Below are positions 1 to 7,425 of a DNA stretch of 64,000 nucleotides, one piece after another. The position numbers and the translations under genes were made by a program. The notes under the pieces are model-generated. The model did not search any database. It had not been told where the DNA came from and saw only the letters and a list, made by a program, of their open reading frames with translations. Location of the stretch: assembly GCF_003752155.1 (NCBI RefSeq), contig NZ_RJVG01000012.1, forward strand, positions 61,564 to 125,563, given 5' to 3'. This stretch comes from Mobilisporobacter senegalensis. Lineage in GTDB: Bacteria > Bacillota > Clostridia > Lachnospirales > Lachnospiraceae. Position 1 is the first letter of the stretch, and each line of letters opens with the position of its first letter.

Positions 1-271
1 CTACATCAGGTTTTTTCATATTAATATAGTCATAGATTTCAAATGTTTTTCTTCCATCCTCTAGTATGAAAAATGGAATCCCAATTTTCCCATTATCTAT
101 AATCGGCGTAAACATTGCCTCATGGTCACGATAACTTAAAAATTCTTTTAATGTTTTTGTATCTTTTGTTATATTCCTGTAATCTAATTCTATATCATTG
201 CAGTTCATTAATATTTCTTTGTCTTTTATACAATCCGGACATATTTCAGAACCATACATAACTATTTTCAT
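1..271 (-). CDS. Glutaredoxin-like thiol protein, 3' end cut by window edge
   Basis: The frame opens with ATG at 271 and runs 90 codons off the left edge without a stop, so the C-terminus is missing. The N-terminus reads MKIVMYGSEICPDCIKDKEI. A CPDC redox motif at residues 11-14 follows a first beta strand, as in glutaredoxin and thioredoxin folds, and a TPII stretch near residue 56 resembles the cis-proline loop of that fold. A strong AGGAGG site lies about 285-290. It precedes no further gene in the window and follows the peroxiredoxin on the same strand, so a shared thiol-redox role is plausible but inferred. The substrate is unknown. Confidence 0.7.
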   Translation of the reverse strand, partial: MKIVMYGSEICPDCIKDKEILMNCNDIELDYRNITKDTKTLKEFLSYRDHEAMFTPIIDNGKIGIPFFILEDGRKTFEIYDYINMKKPDV

Positions 272-326
272 AATATTCCTTTATCCTCCTTATTCTTTCG
301 TACCTGGAAAGATATCTTTTTATTCC

Positions 327-782
327 CTAGCCTAAATACTCTAATATTTCAGCTACATTCGTATCCGGTTTGGCCTTAGGGAACACCTTTTCAATAACAC
401 CATTTTCATCTATGATATACGTTGCTCTGGCAACCCCCATATAAGCCTTCCCATACAGCTTCTTTTCCTGCCAGACATCATATGCTTTGATTGCAACCAA
501 TTCTGGATCCGATGCCAGTATAAAAGGGAGATTATACTTATCTGCAAACTTTTGATGAGATTTTATACTATCTTTACTTACACCAATCACTACAATATCT
601 TTCTTTTTAAATTCTTCAAAGCTGCTTGCAAATGCACATGCTTGTTTTGTACAACCTGGAGTATCATCCTTAGGATAAAAGTAAAGTACTATTTTCTTAC
701 CCATATAATCGGATCGTTTTATTTCATTCCCGTCTTTATCATTTAAAATAAATTCCGGTGCTTTTATTCCTGCTTCTAACAT
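327..782 (-). CDS. bcp: Thiol peroxidase, PrxQ/Bcp family peroxiredoxin
   Basis: A 151-residue cytoplasmic peroxiredoxin expected to reduce H2O2 and organic peroxides with thioredoxin-type electron donors. The diagnostic segment TPGCTKQAC gives peroxidatic Cys44 and a resolving cysteine five residues later (Cys49), the PrxQ/Bcp arrangement. The FYPKDDTPGC context and the length match the family. The start has an AAAGGGG site 8 nt upstream. The glutaredoxin-like gene lies 55 nt downstream on the same strand, so the two may be co-transcribed. Confidence 0.93.
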   Translation of the reverse strand: MLEAGIKAPEFILNDKDGNEIKRSDYMGKKIVLYFYPKDDTPGCTKQACAFASSFEEFKKKDIVVIGVSKDSIKSHQKFADKYNLPFILASDPELVAIKAYDVWQEKKLYGKAYMGVARATYIIDENGVIEKVFPKAKPDTNVAEILEYLG

Positions 783-879
783 AATTTCTGCCCCTTTCTC
801 TTTATGACAATTATTTTTTACTGATCTGTTTTACGACCTGTCTCTATATTACCATAAATAGATTTTATTTTCATATATT

Positions 880-1746
880 TTATTCATTGTAACCGACAAT
901 ATCACATAAATGAAATACTCTGTTCAAAGAATGGTTTTGTATGCCATTTATAATTCTTACAGCGTAATCATTACTAATATTTAAAAAGTATGTTTCCATT
1001 TCCCTGTTTCCATGATAACCTATTCCAAACAGATCAGAAATCAGCTTTCGAATTTTTTCTTCTGCTTTTTCTTTCCTATCATTCTCAAAATAGCTCTGTA
1101 TAAAATTAATATCATTCTTTTGAAGTTCTAATTTCCCCACCGGCTTTTCCACTATCATGCATCCTAGCGCAGTTAATAGTACTTCATTGCTGATATTGTC
1201 ACAGTATAGATTTTGGTAATCGTCAACAATTCTTTCAAGTAGATTTTTAACATCAATCCTATGAAATGCATTTAAAAATTCCCACTCTATTTTAATATTG
1301 CATAAATATTGATAAATGGCATTTACGCCGCACAGGGCATTGATTGGTATTACAGTGGGATAATCGAGTGTAAGAATATGATTCTGAGGATTGAATTTAG
1401 GATCATACATTACAAAAAACTTAGGAATTGCTGTTATAATAGTATCCCTGCATATTCTACATTGAAAATCACAAAAATCCTCTAATATACTTTCATATAT
1501 CTCTTTTGCTTTATATACTTTTTCAACGATCAGATCATACCCCCGCCTATATGCAGTCTGGGCATCCATTTTCTCATTTGCTGCTAATCCATTCCCACCA
1601 TTATTGTAGCACTCTTCTATGCAATACAAAACAGCACCCATAAGCACTCTGGCTGTTTCATATGTGACAGAGCTGCTTTCATTTGATGTGTATTTCCTGG
1701 TAAGTTCTTCAACAAGCGGTAAAAGTTCTTCCATACTATATTCCAT
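880..1746 (-). CDS. DUF6179-like protein of unknown function
   Basis: A 288-residue soluble protein without a signal peptide or membrane segments. It contains a Cys-rich stretch, FCDFQCRICRDTI, near residues 91-103 that could bind a metal, and a FGIGYHGNREMETYF segment toward the C-terminus. I recall this family (DUF6179) from Lachnospiraceae, typically paired with a DUF6323-like gene, which is exactly the upstream neighbour here (15-nt gap, same strand). A GGAGG site precedes the ATG. No biochemical function is known to me. The pairing suggests a two-component complex. Confidence 0.75.
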   Translation of the reverse strand: MEYSMEELLPLVEELTRKYTSNESSSVTYETARVLMGAVLYCIEECYNNGGNGLAANEKMDAQTAYRRGYDLIVEKVYKAKEIYESILEDFCDFQCRICRDTIITAIPKFFVMYDPKFNPQNHILTLDYPTVIPINALCGVNAIYQYLCNIKIEWEFLNAFHRIDVKNLLERIVDDYQNLYCDNISNEVLLTALGCMIVEKPVGKLELQKNDINFIQSYFENDRKEKAEEKIRKLISDLFGIGYHGNREMETYFLNISNDYAVRIINGIQNHSLNRVFHLCDIVGYNE

Positions 1747-1761
1747 ATGCCCTCCACTAAA

Positions 1762-2304
1762 TCATCTCCAGAATAATTCTTTCAGTACCTGCATATATAA
1801 ATCTTTATCCCATCTTTGTTCCTCAGAAAATTTTTCATATTCATTATAACCTTCCGTTTCAATAAACCCGGTATAACCTGCCCGAATTGCCTGTGCAAAT
1901 CTTTCCAGACAAGTCTCTGCAAGATAATCGGTATCTCCTGCACAAACACTTTCAAACTGTTCTTTCATAAATGCCATTAATTCATCATCTGTTAATTTGT
2001 CTTCTGCTTCATTCTTAAACATATAGAAAATATCCTGAAGTGTTGCTAATGTATCTGCATAATTATCCTGATTGATATACATGGAATCACAAAAATTGTA
2101 AATTAGTTTTTCTAATATACCACTACTGAATTCCACTCTCTGATACAATTTTAAACTGTCATTCCTACTGATAATAAGCTCCTTAGCTTCTTCCTGGGTT
2201 AAAGTAAGACCAAATTGTTCTGTTTGATCATTACAGGATATTAATGCTATAATTTCATTTTCTTGCTTTTTTTGCTGCATCAATTCAAAAATATCCCCAT
2301 CCAT
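1762..2304 (-). CDS. DUF6323-like protein, partner of the downstream DUF6179-like gene
   Basis: A 180-residue soluble acidic protein. The start at 2304 is chosen because AAGGAG lies 8 nt before it; the open frame extends 10 codons further to 2334 without a good ribosome binding site. Recognisable blocks are FGLTLTQEEAKELIISRNDS, and LERFAQAIRAGY near the C-terminus, which I associate with DUF6323. It is the first gene of a two-gene unit with the DUF6179-like gene. Function is unknown. No catalytic motif is apparent. Confidence 0.75.
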   Translation of the reverse strand: MDGDIFELMQQKKQENEIIALISCNDQTEQFGLTLTQEEAKELIISRNDSLKLYQRVEFSSGILEKLIYNFCDSMYINQDNYADTLATLQDIFYMFKNEAEDKLTDDELMAFMKEQFESVCAGDTDYLAETCLERFAQAIRAGYTGFIETEGYNEYEKFSEEQRWDKDLYMQVLKELFWR

Positions 2305-2421
2305 AATATCACTCCTTCCAAAGTAGTAGCTCATTATACGTCTGGTTGGGCCACATTACAAGACTTGAAAATATGGAGATTTTATGGTAATATATAAGTA
2401 GAAATGAGAGAAGATTTTAGC

Positions 2422-3384
2422 TTATATTCTTATTTCTCCTTCCACTTTTAGAATATCCTGATCTCTGAATAAGCTTAATACTGCTTCATCGTAATCGTGG
2501 AACTTTTCCGACTTCCTGATCTTCTTTGCATATTTTTCATGATTCGTAAATAAAGAACTCATATAAAACCACAATTCCTTCATTTTAAATAACACATTTC
2601 TATCTCCGGAAAGGAGTATTTTATAGTCCTCATAAATCTTATCGTGAAATTCTTTCAATATCTTCTTATCTATTCTAACATTATTATTAATTTCATTGAG
2701 CAATCCAGGATTTCCAATAAGTCCTCTTCCTAACATTAAAGTTCCTACACCTGGGAAGTTTTCCATGAACTCATTGTAATCTTTCACTGAAAAAATATCT
2801 CCATTATAGCAAACAGGATTTTTACTTAATTTTAAGGCATCCCTAAACACATTAAGGTTTGGTTTATTCTTATAAAAATCTTTTTGTATTCTGGGGTGAA
2901 TGATAAGTTCCTTCATAGGATATTTGTTAAATATCTCAATTAAATCATAGAACTCCTCTGGCTGATCTTTCCCTATTCTGGTTTTTACTGAAATTTCTGT
3001 AATGGAACTTGAAAAGATTTCATCCAAAAATATATCCAGCTCTTCTTTCTTTGCAAGAAATCCTGAGCCTCTATATTTGGAAACAACTGTACCAGAAGGA
3101 CAGCCTAGATTTAAATTAATCTCATTATACCCAAGCTGTTTTATTTTCTTAGAAGTATGTATAAAATCCTTTGCATTATTTGTTAATATTTGAGGGATTA
3201 AAACAAGCCCCTGATTATTTTCGGGCAATATATCATTTATATTTCTGGACTTAAAACTATCTGTTTGATTTGCAACAATGAATGGTGAAAAATATTTATC
3301 TATATTATTATTGAAGAAAGTATTATAGGCATTTCTATAAATATACCTGGTAATCCCCTCCATAGGTGCGAAGTAAAAATTCAT
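2422..3384 (-). CDS. tRNA-dihydrouridine synthase family protein
   Basis: A 320-residue FMN-dependent enzyme that reduces uridine to dihydrouridine in tRNA. It opens with the Dus signature FAPMEGITRYIYR. NLNLGCPSGTVVSKYRGSGF carries the catalytic Cys95, and VKTRIG, a phosphate-loop HPR motif and NGDIFS follow in the order expected for the TIM barrel. MLGRGLIGNPGLL is the FMN-phosphate loop. It is divergent from canonical DusB, so the modified tRNA position cannot be given. It has an AAAGGAG ribosome binding site and appears monocistronic. Confidence 0.88.
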   Translation of the reverse strand: MNFYFAPMEGITRYIYRNAYNTFFNNNIDKYFSPFIVANQTDSFKSRNINDILPENNQGLVLIPQILTNNAKDFIHTSKKIKQLGYNEINLNLGCPSGTVVSKYRGSGFLAKKEELDIFLDEIFSSSITEISVKTRIGKDQPEEFYDLIEIFNKYPMKELIIHPRIQKDFYKNKPNLNVFRDALKLSKNPVCYNGDIFSVKDYNEFMENFPGVGTLMLGRGLIGNPGLLNEINNNVRIDKKILKEFHDKIYEDYKILLSGDRNVLFKMKELWFYMSSLFTNHEKYAKKIRKSEKFHDYDEAVLSLFRDQDILKVEGEIRI

Positions 3385-3572
3385 GCAGATGGCTCCTTTA
3401 TTAAAAATATTTCATATTTAAACTTTTATGGATCATAAGTAAAATAACGTACTTTATTATATCCCAAGGAGTAATTAATTACAAATAGCTTCTTATTTAT
3501 TTTCTATTCACATACCATTGCTATTAAATCACACTAACTAAAATCTCCGCATATTATTATTTTATAATAGAT

Positions 3573-3679
3573 ATTTGGGAAACTATTAATTGTGGCTATG
3601 ATTAGTCCCATGTTCTTAAACTGTAATAGACAGTCAAGAACACGGGAACATCAATAGCCATAGAAAAGTGTTTCCCAAT
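3573..3679. repeat. Imperfect inverted repeat, about 105 bp, MITE-like or RNA hairpin
   Basis: Two equal 43-nt arms (3575-3617 and 3637-3679) are related by inversion. Termini TTGGGAAAC/GTTTCCCAA match perfectly, as do TGGCTAT and a TCCC[A/G]TGTTCTT block. The centre holds a nested ACTGT-AATAG-ACAGT hairpin. It fills the 328-base gene-free interval upstream of the cupin gene. No U-tract follows, so it is not a normal terminator. A 16-bp copy of its outer end occurs inverted at 5825-5840. Confidence 0.6.
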
Positions 3680-3713
3680 TACCTATATTATGAATATGAA
3701 AGGATTTTTTAAA

Positions 3714-4217
3714 ATGTATAATGATTATAACTATAATAAAAAACATTATTACAAAAACCCAAAATATAACTCAAACTATACGTATCATTTTACGAAACCA
3801 GTCATTAAGGACTATGGAGCAAAACCATTTGTTATTGATATAAATGAATTAACTTTACAAAATAATTACTTCCGCACCACTCTATGGACAGGATGTCATT
3901 TGCAAGTGACTTTAATGAGCATAAATGTAGGAGAAGATATCGGTTTGGAAATTCATTCTGATCTTGACCAGTTTTTACGACTTGAGCAAGGGGAAGGAAT
4001 TGTAAAGATGGGTGACAGACGGGATCGATTAGATTTTCAGGAAAAAGTCTGTGATGATTATGCTATTATGATACCTGCCGGTACCTGGCATAATATCATT
4101 AATACAGGCTGTATCCCACTGAAATTATACTCTATTTATGCTCCGCCACAGCATCCATATAGAACAGTGCATAGAACCAAAGCAGATGCAGAAGCAGCTG
4201 AGAAAAACCACCATTAA
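3714..4217 (+). CDS. Cupin-domain protein
   Basis: A 167-residue protein whose N-terminal about 45 residues are rich in Tyr, Asn and Lys, followed by a single cupin barrel. Metal-site residues are visible in the GLEIHSDLDQFLRLEQGEG block (cupin motif 1) and PAGTWHNIINTG (motif 2). AAAGGA at 3699-3704 fits the ATG at 3714 best; the frame also contains ATGs at 3690 and 3696. Related proteins are annotated as mannose-6-phosphate isomerase-like cupins, but the enzymatic residues for that are not evident. Role unknown. Confidence 0.85.
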   Translation: MYNDYNYNKKHYYKNPKYNSNYTYHFTKPVIKDYGAKPFVIDINELTLQNNYFRTTLWTGCHLQVTLMSINVGEDIGLEIHSDLDQFLRLEQGEGIVKMGDRRDRLDFQEKVCDDYAIMIPAGTWHNIINTGCIPLKLYSIYAPPQHPYRTVHRTKADAEAAEKNHH

Positions 4218-4242
4218 TCTATACAGATATTAAATATTTCAA

Positions 4243-4289
4243 ACCCTGGCAGATACTTAATTATAAGATTTGCCAGGGTCCTGTTTTTT
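4243..4289 (+). terminator. Rho-independent terminator after the cupin gene
   Basis: Stem ACCCTGGCA (4243-4251) pairs with TGCCAGGGT (4271-4279), and a run of six T follows at 4284-4289, 26 nt after the cupin stop codon. Confidence 0.8.
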
Positions 4290-4323
4290 AACATTCTCGA
4301 GATGCTTCATTGCATTTTAAGAA

Positions 4324-4497
4324 TTAAGATATTATGCTATATTCAAAAAGCTCATACTTTAAGCATGTACCTTCTGTGATTTCAGATGGTAATATTGCTC
4401 TTGCAACAAGCTTTAAATCATCTTCCGGTACATCAGTTCTTCTAAGATGTGCATAATCTCCATCAATTTTTTCAACTACATAATTCCATGTCTCCAT
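4324..4497 (-). CDS. Small conserved-looking protein, 57 aa
   Basis: A short frame starting METWNYVVEKIDGDYAHL and ending LKYELFEYSIIS. The ATG at 4497 is preceded by AGGTG at good spacing. The composition is protein-like (alternating hydrophobic and charged residues, an LVARAILP strand), with the look of a small beta-barrel. I recall similar 55-65 residue proteins in Clostridia that carry unreliable automatic names, so I assign no function. It lies downstream of the XRE regulator on the same strand with a 66-nt gap. Confidence 0.6.
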   Translation of the reverse strand: METWNYVVEKIDGDYAHLRRTDVPEDDLKLVARAILPSEITEGTCLKYELFEYSIIS

Positions 4498-4563
4498 TTT
4501 TTCACCTGCCTTTTATCTTATTTGTATATTTTATCATATTTACTAAGTTTCCCGTATATATCT

Positions 4564-5598
4564 TTAACTCAGTGCTCTTACAATTGATTTAAAACGAGGC
4601 TCATCTTTAAGAAAATCAAGCTCTTTATCACTTTCCAATGCCTTCTTTAACATAATTCTTACCATTTCCAAATCGGATGATTTATGAAACTTCATGTGGG
4701 AATATAAATCAGACTCTGTAAAACCGGACATTGTATTCACTCCTGAAATCATCTTCTCTAAAGTATCCAGGCTTCTTTTGATTTCTTTCTTTTCCATAGC
4801 TAAAAATAGTTCCGGAATATTTTCAATATATGCCCCTAAATCAAATAATTTTGCTACTTCCTTACCTATAGCAGCGTATCTTTCTGCTTTATCATACTCC
4901 CCTTCCTTAGATAATACCCTTAACATCAATTGAATAACACTACAAATCTCATTCACATTCTTATAGAGCATTTGTTCATAAATTTCATAGGCAGCTTCAT
5001 TTTTCTTCTGGCTTGTGAAAAGTACCGCCTGCATTATCTGTTTGTCATAACCCAATGGTGGAATCCTGTTCAGGAGCTGCTGGGCTTTCTCATATTCCTT
5101 CTTTTCGGTATATTTTGATACTAACGAAGCGATTGCCATAGAAGCAACTTCCTGATTATTACTATCTGCTATTAATTCATACCATTGCAATATCTTTTCT
5201 TCATATCTGTCTCTTTCTTTCACATCATTAATGGTAAGAAATGCATTTAAGATCTGAGCTAAGGAAAGAGTCATAGAATCACATTTTGCATACTCTTTCA
5301 TAAGCTCCTCTCCTCTTTCAAATGCCTTTTCATATCCTTCCTTTTTCACCATATCCGATACTTCTTTTAATAAGCGATTGATTTCTTCTTCTGTTAATTC
5401 CTCATTAAATGACAATAATGTATCCACATCAATTTTCAATATTCTTGCCAATGGTGCCAGGAGAGTAATATCAGGATAAGATATTCCATTTTCCCACTTA
5501 TTTACTGCCGGCGCCGTCACCCCAAGATAATTTGCAATTTGTTCCTGGGTTAAATTTCCTTGTTTTCTGTATTTCCGTATTATTTCATTTATTTTCAT
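4564..5598 (-). CDS. XRE-family regulator with C-terminal TPR-like helices
   Basis: A 344-residue protein with an N-terminal HTH_3 domain (about 1-60, motif LTQEQIANYLGVTAPAVNKWENG) and a long helical region resembling tetratricopeptide repeats. The start at 5598 has GGAGAG 7 nt upstream; the open frame reaches a TTG at 5613 that overlaps this site. It is clearly a paralogue of the regulator at 62.5-63.7 kb (shared architecture, TLLAPLARI/TLLPRLASY and KKEGYEKAFERGEELMKEY-like stretches). Here no transporter gene accompanies it. The ligand is unknown; peptide or stress sensing by the TPR part is inference only. Confidence 0.85.
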   Translation of the reverse strand: MKINEIIRKYRKQGNLTQEQIANYLGVTAPAVNKWENGISYPDITLLAPLARILKIDVDTLLSFNEELTEEEINRLLKEVSDMVKKEGYEKAFERGEELMKEYAKCDSMTLSLAQILNAFLTINDVKERDRYEEKILQWYELIADSNNQEVASMAIASLVSKYTEKKEYEKAQQLLNRIPPLGYDKQIMQAVLFTSQKKNEAAYEIYEQMLYKNVNEICSVIQLMLRVLSKEGEYDKAERYAAIGKEVAKLFDLGAYIENIPELFLAMEKKEIKRSLDTLEKMISGVNTMSGFTESDLYSHMKFHKSSDLEMVRIMLKKALESDKELDFLKDEPRFKSIVRALS

Positions 5599-5897
5599 AT
5601 CTAATCTCTCCAATCTTAGAACAAAGTGAATAAGCCTGCTTACTTCTGATTATTTTTTCTGCCACATGTGTATCGAATCTTACTGAATATAGAATAGCAA
5701 AGACCCTGGCATATAACAAGTGAACCGTTTTCACATTTCATTCAATTTTATTAACCATAGGTTATATTTTATAGTTTTGTATATTCCTATCTTCGTACTG
5801 ATTATTTTACAGCTTCAGAAAACCTAATAGTTTCCCAAATGCCTGATATAGAAATAGATATTGTGGTATAATGCTATAAAAGTAACTTCAGGAGGTT
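5599..5897. other. Divergent intergenic region with a repeat copy and a possible promoter
   Basis: This 299-base stretch separates the divergent XRE and GNAT genes. It contains TAATAGTTTCCCAAAT at 5825-5840, a perfect inverted copy of 3573-3588, and a TATAAT hexamer at about 5868 that may be the -10 of the acetyltransferase gene (the -35 is weak). Nothing else was recognised. Confidence 0.4.
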
Positions 5898-5903
5898 ATG
5901 ATT

Positions 5904-6428
5904 TTGAAAAATACATTTAAGATACTAAATAAAGATGACTTCTGTTCCATTTATAAATTAATGGAGCTTTCTTTTCCTGTAGAAGAATTCCGAACTTATG
6001 AGGAGGCTTTCGTATTACTTAGTCTTCCTGAGTATCAAATATTAACTATAGAAGAAGATAGGGTGATTAAGGCCTTTATAGCTCAATGGAGTTTTCAGGA
6101 TTTTTATTATATCGAACATTTTGCCGTGAATCCTTCCGCCAGGGGAGAAGGACTTGGAACACGGATTATGAGGGATTATTTAGATCAGGCGAAACTTCCA
6201 GTAGTAATTGAAGTAGAAACTGCCAATACTGTCAACGCAAAACGCAGGATTACTTTTTATGAGCGCTTGGGATTCATATTAAGTGAGATTGAATATATAC
6301 AACCCCCTCTGCAACCTGCCTCCCATGGAGTTCTATTACGTTTAATGCACTATCCTGCTGATATATCTAAAGAACTCCTTCTTAAAATGAAACAAGATAT
6401 ATTTCAAACTATTTACAGTAAGATTTAG
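5904..6428 (+). CDS. GNAT-family N-acetyltransferase
   Basis: A protein of about 174 residues with the acetyl-CoA-binding signature AVNPSARGEGLGTRIMRDYL (motif A, R-x-x-G-x-G/A), then a VIEVETAN strand and a RRITFYERLGF motif B. AGGAGG at 5890-5895 lies 8 nt before TTG at 5904 but only 2 nt before the in-frame ATG at 5898, so TTG is the likelier start. The acyl acceptor cannot be predicted. It probably leads into the DUF368 gene 70 nt downstream. Confidence 0.87.
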   Translation: MKNTFKILNKDDFCSIYKLMELSFPVEEFRTYEEAFVLLSLPEYQILTIEEDRVIKAFIAQWSFQDFYYIEHFAVNPSARGEGLGTRIMRDYLDQAKLPVVIEVETANTVNAKRRITFYERLGFILSEIEYIQPPLQPASHGVLLRLMHYPADISKELLLKMKQDIFQTIYSKI

Positions 6429-6498
6429 TGCAAATTCTATAGAAGCATAGTTTTACATATGATATAACTTATGTTATAATTTTTCCAGTAAACATTGA

Positions 6499-7404
6499 TT
6501 GAAAGGAGTAGAATATACTTGGTTATCAGGTATGTTTTATACGCAGATGAATAACAGATTGAAAAGCAACTTACTTATTATGTTAAAAGGTTTTATCATT
6601 GGCTCATCCATGAGCGTTCCGGGGGTAAGCGGAGGAACAATGGCCATTTTGTTAGGAATTTATGATAAGCTGATTTCTTCCATCAGTAATTTTCTAAAAG
6701 ATATTAAGGGAAATATACTATTCCTTATGAAATTTTGTATCGGTTCATTTGTTGGTATAGGTTCTCTGGCTTTTGTGATTAAATGGCTTCTGGAAGAATT
6801 CCCTCTACCGGTTTCTTTCTTTTTCCTGGGTGCTGTCATTGGGGGAATCCCTGCTTTATACAAAAAGACAAAGGAATCTTCCCTTAGGATTTCTTCCGTA
6901 ATTTATTTTTTAATCGGATTAATCCTTGTTATTTCTATCGGATTCCTGCCAGTTGGTAATTTTGATGTGAGTTCCGGCACTGGAGTAACACACTTCTTAA
7001 TGCTCTTAGTAACAGGCATTATTATTGCACTGGCATTAGTGCTGCCAGGAATCAGCACTTCCCATATGCTCCTGGTTCTGGGCATGTATGATACTATGCT
7101 TATAGCAATCACAAAATTTGATGTTGTTTATATTGGTATATTGGGAATTTCTACAGTAATCGGAATTTTCCTTATCACAAAACCGATTGAATGGACATTG
7201 AATAAATTTCCCCACCAGACCTATTGTATGATTATAGGATTTGTTCTTGGATCTACTTCTGAGATCTTCCGTGATAAAATAATACCGGCGATTCCCGCTG
7301 ACGCTAATATCCGCTGGTGGATTTCTTCTATCTTAATATCCATAGTCACATTTGTACTTGGATATTATGCAATTATGTCATTATCCAGATTTTCAAATGA
7401 ATAA
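6499..7404 (+). CDS. DUF368 membrane protein (PopT-type polyprenyl-phosphate flippase candidate)
   Basis: An integral membrane protein with about eight hydrophobic segments and the duplicated DUF368 signature: SSMSVPGVSGGTMAILLGIYD in the first half and ALVLPGISTSHMLLVLGMYD in the second. DUF368 proteins (PopT) are reported to recycle undecaprenyl phosphate across the membrane. The start is uncertain: the frame opens at TTG 6499, while AAAGGAG at 6502-6508 lies too far from the in-frame ATGs at 6532 and 6547. A 12-codon out-of-frame TTG peptide (6519-6554) overlaps the second ATG and might couple translation. Confidence 0.82.
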   Translation: MKGVEYTWLSGMFYTQMNNRLKSNLLIMLKGFIIGSSMSVPGVSGGTMAILLGIYDKLISSISNFLKDIKGNILFLMKFCIGSFVGIGSLAFVIKWLLEEFPLPVSFFFLGAVIGGIPALYKKTKESSLRISSVIYFLIGLILVISIGFLPVGNFDVSSGTGVTHFLMLLVTGIIIALALVLPGISTSHMLLVLGMYDTMLIAITKFDVVYIGILGISTVIGIFLITKPIEWTLNKFPHQTYCMIIGFVLGSTSEIFRDKIIPAIPADANIRWWISSILISIVTFVLGYYAIMSLSRFSNE

Positions 7405-7425
7405 TGAAGAAAGACGTGATGTACA

